Assembly: GCA_005788935.1 (NCBI GenBank)
Contig: SYAK01000569.1
Location: 1 to 6,102 of the forward strand
Origin: Pseudomonadota bacterium
GTDB taxonomy: Bacteria; Myxococcota; UBA9042; PHBI01
DNA: 6,102 nucleotides
Reading direction: 5' to 3'
Shown here: piece after piece, positions 1 to 6,102 of the stretch
Position numbering within the stretch: the stretch's first letter is position 1
How the letters are laid out: the number at the start of each line of letters is the position of its first letter
Notes under the pieces: model-generated
Told to the model about the DNA's origin: nothing
The model's input: the letters and a program-made list of their open reading frames with translations, nothing else
Databases searched by the model: none
Program-made: the position numbers and the translations under genes

Positions 1-1
1 C

Positions 2-1003
2 GCGGATCTGCTCGGGCGTCCGACCGCGCCGGCCGCCACGCTCCTGGACCAGCTCTGGCTGAAGACGGACATCGGCCGCGCGGTTTACCTCACGGTTGGC
101 CAGGAGCGCATCAAGTGGGGCGCCTCCCGCCTCTGGAACCCGACCGACTTCGCCAACGTGGCCCGTCGCGATCCCGTGGCCTTCTTCGACGAGCGCGTCG
201 GCGTCCCGATGGTCAAGGTCCATGTGCCCTGGGAGACCCTGAACGTCTATGCGCTCGGGCTGCTCGCGGGCGCCGACCACCTCGGCGATCTGGCGGGCGC
301 GCTGCGGGTCGAGTGGGCTGGCAGCTCGTGGGAGGTGTCGGCCTCCGCGGTCGCGGGAGCTGGCCGCAAGACGGCGTTCGGCCTCGACCTCTCCGCGGCG
401 CTCGGGCCCGTGGATGTCACGCTCGAGGCGGCGTTGACCGACGAGCGGGCGACGCCCGTCTACACGGGGGACTTCGACCCGGGGGCAGGCGTCCTGCCGA
501 CAGCGACCCCCGACGGACACTGGCGCCCCGCCGTGTCTGGCTCCGTCCTGTGGTCGACGGGGGTCTTTGACAATGACGTGCTGACGCTGGGAGTCGAAGG
601 CTTCTGGAACCCGGTCGGGGCCCGCGATGACCACCTCTACGCCTGGCAGCTGCTGACGGGTGCGCTGGCGCCGTTCTATCTGGGACAGGCTTACGCGGCG
701 TTCTTTGCGCTGCTGCCAGCGCCAGGTAGCTGGGACCGCTGGACCTTCAATCTGTCCGCGCTAGGGAACCTCAGCGACCGCAGCGGCCTCGTGCGCATCG
801 ACGCCATCGCGACCTTGCACACCCGCCTGCGACTCGAGACCTTCGTGCAGACTCACTTTGGCAATCGAGGCGGGGAATTCCGGTTTGCACTCGATGTGCC
901 GGCCCTGCCCCCCATCCCCGGGGTCCTCCCCGACGGGCTCGCAGCGTTCAGTATCCCGGCCCCCGCGGTCAGCCTCGGGCTGAACCTGCGCTTGACCCTG
1001 TGA
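2..1003 (+). CDS. Probable outer-membrane beta-barrel protein (5' end outside window)
   Basis: The reading frame is open from the first codon at position 2 to the TGA at 1001-1003, giving 333 visible residues and no N-terminus. A GTG at 158 is only an internal codon, because the residues before it look equally coding. Visible residues 33-50 read GQERIKWGASRLWNPTDF, which resembles the 'GrQRi.WG...wnPtD' signature of large Gram-negative outer-membrane barrel proteins (porin-like, DUF1302/alginate-export-like families, from memory). The rest alternates hydrophobic and polar residues in short strands separated by Gly/Asp/Pro turns, as in a beta-barrel, for example around residues 95-145 and from about 240 to the end. 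The last residues, SLGLNLRLTL, look like a closing strand but end in Leu rather than the usual Phe or Trp. The substrate cannot be told. The 3' end overlaps the convergent kinase gene. Confidence is high for coding, moderate for the barrel, low for exact family. Confidence 0.75.
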   Translation, partial: ADLLGRPTAPAATLLDQLWLKTDIGRAVYLTVGQERIKWGASRLWNPTDFANVARRDPVAFFDERVGVPMVKVHVPWETLNVYALGLLAGADHLGDLAGALRVEWAGSSWEVSASAVAGAGRKTAFGLDLSAALGPVDVTLEAALTDERATPVYTGDFDPGAGVLPTATPDGHWRPAVSGSVLWSTGVFDNDVLTLGVEGFWNPVGARDDHLYAWQLLTGALAPFYLGQAYAAFFALLPAPGSWDRWTFNLSALGNLSDRSGLVRIDAIATLHTRLRLETFVQTHFGNRGGEFRFALDVPALPPIPGVLPDGLAAFSIPAPAVSLGLNLRLTL

Positions 1004-4000
1004 CGGCGGGCTTCGGGGCTTGATATTGGCTGCGGTGGCCGATCCAGGTTCGGCAGCGGCTGATGAGGGCGTCGCGCTCGACGGGCTTGACGAGGTAGTC
1101 GTCGCAGCCCGCGTCCAGGCTGCGTTGACGGTCCTCGGCCATGGCGTGTGCGGTCAGCGCGATGATGGGGGTCTGACATCCGAGGCTGCGCAGCGTGCGC
1201 GTCAACTCGTAGCCGTCCATGTCGGGCATCTGGATGTCGGTCAGGATGAGGTCGAAGGCGCGCGGTGACCCATGAACCTCACGAATGCGGTCGAGTGCCA
1301 TGTGCCCGTCGTCGGCGACCGTCACTTCGGCCCCGGCGCGCTCGAGGTGGTAGCGGAAGAGGGCCTGATTCAGTTCGCCGTCCTCGACGATCAGCACCTT
1401 GCCCGCCAGCGTCGCGTGAGTGGCCGCGCTCTTCGCCACGAGATTCGTGCTGTCCGGCGTCATCAGGCAGTCGAGGCCCGCGAGCGTGGCGGCACCGCCG
1501 ACGGGCCTCAGCGGCAGCTCGAGCCGGAAACACGAGCCCCGACCGAGCTCGGTCCAGAGCACGCGCACCGTGCCGCCCATCATGTCTGCGAGACGGCGGC
1601 AAATGCTGAGTCCAAGCCCCGCGCCCTCGTGGCGTCGGCTCGCGCTGCTGTCGACCTGTGAGAAGGGCTGGAAGAGCCCGGCGACGGCTGTGCCAGACAT
1701 CCCGACCCCGGTGTCTGCGACGTCGACCACCAGCCAGTGTGCGTCCTCGGGCGGCTCGGCCCGGACGGTCACGGTGATGTGACCGGCTGATGTGAACTTG
1801 ATGGCATTTCCGACGAGATTCATCAGGACCTGACGGAGGCGCTTGGGGTCCCCATAAATCAGGGCTGGCAGCGGCGAATCGGCCACCACGGATAGCTCCA
1901 GTGATTTCTCCCGGGCGCGGGGTGACATCAGCGTCAGGACGTCCCGGAACAGATCGCGCAGGGTGAGGGCGGCCTCGTCAAGCGACAGGCGGCCGGCCTC
2001 AATGCGAGATATGTCAAGAATGTCATTCAGGATTGTCAGCAGGTGGCGCCCGGCCAGCATGATGCTGTCGATGGCGCCGAGTGGTACCTCCGCCGCCTCC
2101 GCCCCCAAACGATTGGCATATTCGTCCCGCAGAATCTCGGCATATCCGAGGATGGCTGTCAGGGGTGTGCGGATCTCGTGACTCATGATGGCGAGGAACT
2201 CGGTCTTGGCCCGCGTCGCGGCCTCGATACGCTGGACGGCGGCCTGGAGGGCTTCCTCACGCTCGACGTTCTCGGTGATGTCGATGCAGGTGCCGACAAG
2301 GCCGATGACGCGCCCATCTTCGCCACGGCGCGGCTGTGCGACGGTGTCGAGCCACTTCGGGGGCTGACTGCTGGTGCGCAGGCGGACGCGATAGGACTCG
2401 CCGTCCGCGAGCGCACGCGCCACCGACCGGCCGATGGTCGCCTGCGAGTGCGCGTCGAAGTGGGCGAGCATCTCCTGAAAGTCCGGCATCCCGAGGCTTC
2501 GAGGGCGCCCGAAGATGTCCATCAGGTTGTTCGACCACGTGATGCCGCTCGAGAGGGCGTCCCACGTCCAGTGGCCCATGCGGGTCTGCCGCTCTGCGGC
2601 TTCGAGCTTGGCGAGCTGGGCGGTGAGGGCCTGTTCGGCGAGGACGTTCTTCGTGACGTCTGCGTGGGTGCCGACAATACGTAATGGATTGCCGCAAGCA
2701 TCGCGCGACACGACGCGTCCGCGCGCGAGGATCCACCGCCACGAGCCGTCCTTGTGCCGCATCCGGCCGGTCCATTCGTAGCGCGTGGACTCGCCCCGGC
2801 AGGGCTGGTCGAGCCGGGCGCGCGCCGTCTCGAGGTCGTCGGGGTGCACCCGGACCGCCCAGCTGGTGAAGTGTTGCGGCAGATCGGCGGTGCTCTCGCC
2901 CAGGATCGAGGCCCAGCGGGCGTCGAAGATGGCCCGTCCCGTCGCGATGTCCCAGTCCCAGAGGCCGAGATCGCCCCCGTCGAGCGCCAGCTCGAGCTGC
3001 TGCCGCTCCTCGAGGGCCCGGCGGTGGCTCTCCTGGCGCGCGGCGAGGTCCTCGAAGATTGTAATGACGCGGCCCGCGGGGCTGCCATCGCCTGCGGGCG
3101 CCACCGGGATGACCGTCGCGTCGAGGCGGAACGTCTCGCCGCCGCGGCCCGAGACGACCACCTCGCCCCGCCACGCCCGCCCTTGGGCCATCGCGGCAAT
3201 GATCCCTTCGACATTCCGGCGGTTTCCATCGCCTCCGTCGAGCAGATACCCCGAGGAGCCGATGAGTTCGTCGGCGCGATAGCCGAACTGGTGGGCCAGG
3301 CGCTCGTTGGCGTGCACGATCCGGCCGTCGGCCTCGGTCACGAGCACCAGGGCGTAGTCGTCGAGGGCTGCGCGGTAGGCGCTCAGCTCGGCGAGGGCGG
3401 TCTCGGCGCGCGCGAGGGCCTCCGTCGCGGCCCGTTCCGTCTGCCCGAGGCGCTCGCGCGTCTGGCGGCCTTCGGTTGTATCCCGTATGAATCCGGCGAC
3501 ATGGCGAAACACTCCGTCGACGCCGAAGACGCCGGTTCCGTTCTCGGACAGCCACCGGACGCTGCCGTCGCGGTGGAGGACACGGTATTCCATCTCGAAC
3601 GGCTGACGCCCCGCCACGGCGTCCTCGACCGTTCGGATCAAGCGACCGACGTCGTCCGGGTGGACGATGTCGTTCCAGTTGAGTTCGTTGGAGACGAACC
3701 GGGAAGCTGGATGGCCCGAGATGGATTCGATCGCCTGACTGATATACAGGATTGTCCCGGCGGAATCCATGCGGCCGCGATAGAAGACACCGGGGACGTG
3801 CTCGATCAGCGCGCGGTAGGTCTCGTCCGGAGCAGCCTCGAGCTGGCTCGGGGTCGCGGCGAGGTACCAGCAGTCGCCGGGGGCCGCGTGCGCGCTGGTC
3901 ACGAACTCGAGCGCCCGCCCGTCGTCATATTGCAGCAGGACGGTGTGACGTCGCTCGGGCTCTGTGAGCATCAGCTCGAGGACGGTGCGCCAACCGCTCA

Positions 4001-4220
4001 GCCGGGGTGCGCCTGGCGTCATCAGATGGACGGTCGGGATGCGCGACGCGGCCTTGAGGTCCGGTTCGGACTGCTGCGACGGCCGGGAATCGAGGCCGAT
4101 GAAGTGGTGGGCCGTGGGGTTCAGCCACAGGACACGGCGGGTCTGGTCGATGAGGCCCACAGGGTCGCGACCGAGGCTCGCGACGCCGCGAAAGGCGGCG
4201 TGAGGGTCAGCGCTTGGCAT
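969..4220 (-). CDS. Soluble hybrid sensor histidine kinase, multi-PAS-HisKA-HATPase-REC
   Basis: 1083 residues. Layout: weak PAS at about 15-125; PAS at 134-250 (HPDD at 187-190, RDGSVRWL at 217-224); helical linker rich in Ala/Glu at 250-282; PAS at 283-392; linker; PAS at 410-523 (HPDD at 459-462, KDGSWRWI at 490-497); PAS at 545-650; HisKA at about 670-735 with SHEIRTP and phospho-acceptor His681; HATPase with N-box Asn801/Asn805, DTGVGM at 836-841 and GAGLGL at 866-871; receiver at about 938-1055 with Glu946/Asp947, phospho-acceptor Asp995, Thr1023 and Lys1045. All key catalytic residues are present. No signal peptide or membrane segment is visible, so it is probably cytoplasmic and senses an internal cue or binds a cofactor through its PAS domains. 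By family knowledge, phosphate passes His to Asp within the protein and then to an HPt protein, not encoded here. The ATG at 4220 was chosen because the frame upstream is low-complexity and antisense to the next gene; only a weak GGGA lies 6 bases before it. The signal and output are unknown. Confidence 0.93.
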   Translation of the reverse strand: MPSADPHAAFRGVASLGRDPVGLIDQTRRVLWLNPTAHHFIGLDSRPSQQSEPDLKAASRIPTVHLMTPGAPRLSGWRTVLELMLTEPERRHTVLLQYDDGRALEFVTSAHAAPGDCWYLAATPSQLEAAPDETYRALIEHVPGVFYRGRMDSAGTILYISQAIESISGHPASRFVSNELNWNDIVHPDDVGRLIRTVEDAVAGRQPFEMEYRVLHRDGSVRWLSENGTGVFGVDGVFRHVAGFIRDTTEGRQTRERLGQTERAATEALARAETALAELSAYRAALDDYALVLVTEADGRIVHANERLAHQFGYRADELIGSSGYLLDGGDGNRRNVEGIIAAMAQGRAWRGEVVVSGRGGETFRLDATVIPVAPAGDGSPAGRVITIFEDLAARQESHRRALEERQQLELALDGGDLGLWDWDIATGRAIFDARWASILGESTADLPQHFTSWAVRVHPDDLETARARLDQPCRGESTRYEWTGRMRHKDGSWRWILARGRVVSRDACGNPLRIVGTHADVTKNVLAEQALTAQLAKLEAAERQTRMGHWTWDALSSGITWSNNLMDIFGRPRSLGMPDFQEMLAHFDAHSQATIGRSVARALADGESYRVRLRTSSQPPKWLDTVAQPRRGEDGRVIGLVGTCIDITENVEREEALQAAVQRIEAATRAKTEFLAIMSHEIRTPLTAILGYAEILRDEYANRLGAEAAEVPLGAIDSIMLAGRHLLTILNDILDISRIEAGRLSLDEAALTLRDLFRDVLTLMSPRAREKSLELSVVADSPLPALIYGDPKRLRQVLMNLVGNAIKFTSAGHITVTVRAEPPEDAHWLVVDVADTGVGMSGTAVAGLFQPFSQVDSSASRRHEGAGLGLSICRRLADMMGGTVRVLWTELGRGSCFRLELPLRPVGGAATLAGLDCLMTPDSTNLVAKSAATHATLAGKVLIVEDGELNQALFRYHLERAGAEVTVADDGHMALDRIREVHGSPRAFDLILTDIQMPDMDGYELTRTLRSLGCQTPIIALTAHAMAEDRQRSLDAGCDDYLVKPVERDALISRCRTWIGHRSQYQAPKPAVTGSSAGSARG

Positions 4221-4226
4221 GAAGTG

Positions 4227-4230
4227 TCCC
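4227..4230 (-). promoter_or_regulatory. Weak Shine-Dalgarno of the hybrid kinase gene
   Basis: Read on the minus strand, GGGA lies 6 bases before the ATG at 4220. It is short, but it is the only purine run at suitable spacing. It supports the chosen start only moderately; the absence of recognisable domain sequence further upstream is the stronger argument. Confidence 0.4.
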
Positions 4231-4277
4231 GGGAAGAGCGTGGTTTCGGCGCCGTCGCAGGGCGAGGCAGGTGCGGC

Positions 4278-4307
4278 AGCATACGCCGGGGGACGCGCTC
4301 GGGCCAA
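4278..4307 (-). promoter_or_regulatory. Candidate sigma-70-like promoter for the kinase gene
   Basis: On the minus strand, TTGGCC (4302-4307) and TATGCT (4278-4283) are separated by 18 bases. Each matches four of six consensus positions. The implied leader to the ATG at 4220 would be roughly 50 bases. Promoter consensus is loosely kept in GC-rich bacteria, so this is only a candidate. Confidence 0.22.
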
Positions 4308-4374
4308 CCCTCTGGCGGGTCGAGCCGTCTCGGTGGGTGCGGTGCCAGCCAGCCCTCGGGCGACCGACCTGCGT

Positions 4375-4401
4375 GTGGCCGGAAGTCGTTGCGCCGGCCA
4401 C
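4375..4401. repeat. Perfect 8-bp inverted repeat, possible operator or hairpin
   Basis: GTGGCCGG (4375-4382) and CCGGCCAC (4394-4401) are exact reverse complements around an 11-base spacer. Outside the arms the pairing stops. The dyad lies inside the divergent promoter region, 117 bases before the TTG start of the carbamate-kinase-like gene. Its position suits a regulator-binding site or a hairpin in a leader RNA, but GC-rich DNA produces such dyads by chance fairly often. Confidence 0.4.
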
Positions 4402-4507
4402 GGTTCATCTCGACGCTTCACGCCACGGACGCCGTGTGCTAGCAGCGCGGACCCCGGTCGCGAGGCGTGTCCTCGGTGTGCCGGGTCTCGCTTCTGACGC
4501 TTGCGCC

Positions 4508-4512
4508 GGAGG
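4508..4512 (+). promoter_or_regulatory. Strong Shine-Dalgarno that fixes a TTG start
   Basis: GGAGG at 4508-4512 lies 5 bases before the TTG at 4518, which is ideal spacing. The alternative in-frame GTG at 4467 would add 17 residues and has a GAGG only one base before it, too close to serve. The TTG start also places the first beta-strand of the kinase fold (AAIAVLAL) right after the initiator, as in carbamate kinases. Confidence 0.8.
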
Positions 4513-4517
4513 ACACC

Positions 4518-5534
4518 TTGGCTCGCGCCGCCATCGCCGTACTTGCCCTCAGCGGCCACTCGCTCACGCCGCACGAACCCGCCGGAGGAACGCAGCGCGA
4601 GCAGCAGCGCCATGTGCGTCGTGCCGCTCGGGCCGTCGTGACCCTGCTGCGCGAGGGCTACCGCGTCCTCGTCATCCACGGTGGCGAGCCGCAGGTGGCC
4701 CGCGAGCTGATCCGGAACGAGGAGACCTCGACCAAGCTGCCCCCCATCCCGCTCGACGGCTGCATCGCCAGCGTGCAGGGGCAGGCCGGCTATCAGCTCG
4801 AGCTCGAGGTGCGCAACGAGCTGAAGCGGCTTCAGGTCGAGAAGCCGGTGTCGACGGTGGTGACCCAGACCCTCGTCGGGCTCGACGATCCGGCCTTTCA
4901 GGCGCCGCTGAAGTCCGTCGGTCCGATGTTCTCGGAGTGGCGCGCCCGGACGCTGGCGCGTGTCAGCGACGTGCGTCTGGTCGAGGAGGCCGGCCGAGGC
5001 TGGCGTCGCGTCGTCCCGTCCCCCCGTCCGCTGCAGATCGTGAACCTCCCGACTATCGAGGCGCTGCTCGAGGCGGGGCACATCGTCATCGCCGGTGGCG
5101 GCGGCGGGGTGCCTGTCGCGGTCGACGCGCGCGGCCAGCTGATCGGCGTGGAGGCCGTGATCGAACGTGAACGTACGGCGGCCCTGCTCGGCGTTGACCT
5201 CGGAGCCGAGCTGCTCGTGTTGCTGACGAGCGTCGAGCAGCTCTACGCCAACTACGGTCGCGTCGATCAGCGCCCGCTCGAGCGTCTCACGGCCTCCGAG
5301 CTCCGCACGCTCCAGCGCGAAGGGCACTTCCCCGCCGCGACTGTCGGGCCGAAGGTCGACGCCATCCTCGAGTTCATGGACGACGGTGGCAGCCACGCCC
5401 TTGTGACGAGCAGCGAGCAGTTCGCCGCCGCGCTCGCCGACCGCGCCGGGACGCGCGTCATGCGCAAGGCGGACGAAGGGCCTGTCGTGCGCCAGATCCC
5501 GCTGTTCGATCTCGACGGCGGCGGCTTGAACTGA
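4518..5534 (+). CDS. Divergent carbamate-kinase-like protein (amino-acid kinase superfamily)
   Basis: 338 residues from TTG; carbamate kinases are usually about 310. The whole carbamate-kinase plan is visible in order: N-terminal strand and glycine loop (LSGHSL, 11-16), HGGEPQV (54-60), IPLDGCIASVQGQAGY (77-92), TQTLV (116-120), LKSVGP (131-136), EEAGRGWRRVVPSPRP (156-171), IAGGGGGVPV (191-200), GVEAVIERE (210-218), LLTSVEQLYANYG (235-247), GHFPAATVGPKVDA (269-282) and ALVTS (294-298). Canonical enzymes, which make ATP and carbamate from carbamoyl phosphate and ADP, carry LGGNA, HGNGPQVG and VIDKD at the matching places. Here these read LSGHS, HGGEPQVA and VIERE, so the Asn of the first loop and the Lys of the DKD motif are lost. 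Lys132 and Lys279 remain at sites matching conserved lysines. The fold assignment is firm but true carbamate kinase activity is doubtful. No arcA, arcB or carbamoyltransferase gene adjoins it, so no arc symbol is given. Confidence 0.88.
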   Translation: MARAAIAVLALSGHSLTPHEPAGGTQREQQRHVRRAARAVVTLLREGYRVLVIHGGEPQVARELIRNEETSTKLPPIPLDGCIASVQGQAGYQLELEVRNELKRLQVEKPVSTVVTQTLVGLDDPAFQAPLKSVGPMFSEWRARTLARVSDVRLVEEAGRGWRRVVPSPRPLQIVNLPTIEALLEAGHIVIAGGGGGVPVAVDARGQLIGVEAVIERERTAALLGVDLGAELLVLLTSVEQLYANYGRVDQRPLERLTASELRTLQREGHFPAATVGPKVDAILEFMDDGGSHALVTSSEQFAAALADRAGTRVMRKADEGPVVRQIPLFDLDGGGLN

Positions 5535-5559
5535 CCCCGCGGTACCGTGTCAGGCGGGG
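5535..5559. terminator. Possible bidirectional terminator between convergent genes
   Basis: CCCCGC (5535-5540) and GCGGGG (5554-5559) form a perfect 6-bp stem around a 13-base loop, directly after the stop codon of the carbamate-kinase-like gene and including the esterase stop codon at 5550-5552. An overlapping 8-bp palindrome, CGGTACCG, sits at 5540-5547. No T-run follows on either strand, so it is not a classical intrinsic terminator. Only 15 bases separate the two stop codons. Confidence 0.35.
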
Positions 5560-6102
5560 ACGGTCAGCGCTGCGGCGAGCGCGGTCAGCGTCGCGCGATC
5601 GATGGTGTGGCCCCCCTCGAACGGCAGGAAGCGCACGTCGAGCCCGGACTCGCTCAGCACGTCACGCAGGGCCTCTGCGCCCGCGAACGGCAGGATCGCG
5701 TCGGCGCGTCCGTGCGCAACCAGGGTCTGCAGGCCCCGCCTCCTCGGCGCGAGCGATCGCCACTGCGACTCGGAGACCAGCGTCCCGGACAGGACCGCGA
5801 GGCGGGCGGGGGCCTCCTCGAGGCGCAGCGCGACGTCGGTCGCCAGCATCGCCCCCTGCGAGAATCCGCCGATCGTCATCCGCGAGGTCGGCAGGCCTGC
5901 TTCCTCGAGCGCGGCATCGAGCCCCGCGAGGAGCGCCTTCCGGGCCGCTGGCAGGCCCTCGGGCTCGGTGTGCGCCAGCATCCGCGGTTCGCCCCGCTCC
6001 ATCGCCCGCTGCAGCGCCACCATGTCGATCATCCACCACGCGCGCGCTCCCCACATCCCGAAGCGCGAGAGGTCGAGCGGGGCCTCGGGAAAGATGAAGC
6101 GC
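5550..6102 (-). CDS. Serine esterase, phospholipase/carboxylesterase type (5' end outside window)
   Basis: The frame is open from the right edge of the window (first whole codon at 6101) to the TGA at 5550-5552, showing 183 residues. The ATG at 6056 is internal: the residues before it, RFIFPEAPLDLSRFG, match the 'PeAP' segment near the oxyanion-hole region of this alpha/beta-hydrolase family, followed by the typical ARAWWMID. The nucleophile is Ser81 of the visible part in GFSQGAM; the likely acid is Asp134 in HGRADAILPF and the base His165 in EGGHTI, so the triad is complete. Family members are about 200-220 residues, so roughly 30-40 residues are missing. They hydrolyse short-chain or lysophospholipid esters in the cytoplasm; the substrate here cannot be told. 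No export signal can be judged without the N-terminus. It converges on the carbamate-kinase-like gene and shares no operon with it. Confidence 0.88.
   Translation of the reverse strand, partial: RFIFPEAPLDLSRFGMWGARAWWMIDMVALQRAMERGEPRMLAHTEPEGLPAARKALLAGLDAALEEAGLPTSRMTIGGFSQGAMLATDVALRLEEAPARLAVLSGTLVSESQWRSLAPRRRGLQTLVAHGRADAILPFAGAEALRDVLSESGLDVRFLPFEGGHTIDRATLTALAAALTVPA

Larger units (their letters stand above)
4221..4517. other. Divergent intergenic region between kinase and carbamate-kinase-like genes
   Basis: This 297-bp stretch separates the two divergent starts and should hold the promoters of both genes. Short open frames exist on both strands, but their products are Arg/Pro/Ala-rich with no domain-like pattern, as expected by chance in GC-rich DNA. 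The region contains a perfect 8-bp inverted repeat (4375-4401), a smaller CACGG/CCGTG hairpin (4424-4436), a GCTAGC palindrome (4438-4443) and one weak sigma-70-like element pair pointing at the kinase. No convincing -10/-35 pair was seen for the plus-strand gene. Confidence 0.7.

Noticed and set aside
158..160. GTG as the start of the barrel protein
   Set aside because: The frame is open and family-like (GQERIKWG...WNPTD) back to position 2, so this codon is an internal Val.
916..923. CCCCGGGG palindrome as a terminator for the kinase gene
   Set aside because: It lies within coding sequence of the opposite gene, has no loop or T-run, and is expected by chance at this GC content.
2754..4442. 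Long plus-strand open frame opposite the kinase
   Set aside because: It is antisense to clearly coding PAS sequence, has no recognisable motif, and long antisense frames are common in GC-rich genes.
4389..4443. Sigma-70-like promoter for the carbamate-kinase-like gene
   Set aside because: TTGCGC and TTCACG were considered as -35 boxes, but no acceptable -10 lies 16-18 bases downstream of either.
4467..4469. GTG as the start of the carbamate-kinase-like gene
   Set aside because: Its purine run is too close, and the extra 17 residues are not part of the fold; the TTG at 4518 has a GGAGG at ideal spacing.
4219..4497. Possible small protein of 92 residues in the divergent intergenic region
   Set aside because: Its start overlaps the kinase start on the other strand, no convincing ribosome site precedes it, and the composition is that of random GC-rich sequence.
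4271..5170. Plus-strand open frame in another phase across the carbamate-kinase-like gene
   Set aside because: The product is almost only Arg, Ala, Gly and Pro, and it overlaps the real frame, which shows family motifs.
4221..5396. Upstream extension of the kinase reading frame by 392 codons on the minus strand
   Set aside because: It runs antisense through the carbamate-kinase-like gene and an intergenic region; the residues are Arg/Ala/Gly-rich with no domain, and the first PAS-like segment begins just after the ATG at 4220.
6054..6056. ATG as the start of the esterase
   Set aside because: The frame continues upstream with a PEAPL segment typical of the family, so the gene runs off the window.

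Overview
This is a GC-rich bacterial window, probably from a Gram-negative organism: one gene looks like an outer-membrane beta-barrel protein. The high third-position GC, the GTG/TTG start candidates and a large soluble multi-PAS hybrid sensor kinase would fit Myxococcota or another deltaproteobacterial-type lineage. That placement is inference, because no marker gene is present.

Four protein genes fill the window and alternate in strand, so no two form an operon. (1) 2-1003, plus strand: the 3' part of a probable outer-membrane beta-barrel protein. (2) 969-4220, minus strand: a complete 1083-residue hybrid histidine kinase with four clear PAS modules and one weak one, then HisKA, HATPase and a C-terminal receiver; it overlaps gene 1 tail-to-tail by 35 bp. 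(3) 4518-5534, plus strand: a complete 338-residue carbamate-kinase-like protein of the amino-acid kinase superfamily. It keeps the family scaffold but has changes in several active-site motifs. (4) 5550-6102, minus strand: the 3' part of a serine esterase of the phospholipase/carboxylesterase alpha/beta-hydrolase type, whose 5' end lies outside the window.

Genes 2 and 3 diverge from a 297-bp intergenic region. It carries a perfect 8-bp inverted repeat, a weak promoter candidate for the kinase and a strong Shine-Dalgarno for the carbamate-kinase-like gene. Genes 3 and 4 converge with a 15-bp gap inside a GC-rich inverted repeat that may act as a bidirectional terminator. No tRNA, rRNA, CRISPR array, insertion sequence or integrase was seen.

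Nothing in the sequence joins the four genes into one pathway. The kinase lacks an HPt or DNA-binding output, so its partners must be encoded elsewhere. The carbamate-kinase-like gene has no arginine-deiminase or carbamoyltransferase genes beside it. The most interesting item is the altered catalytic motif set of that protein.
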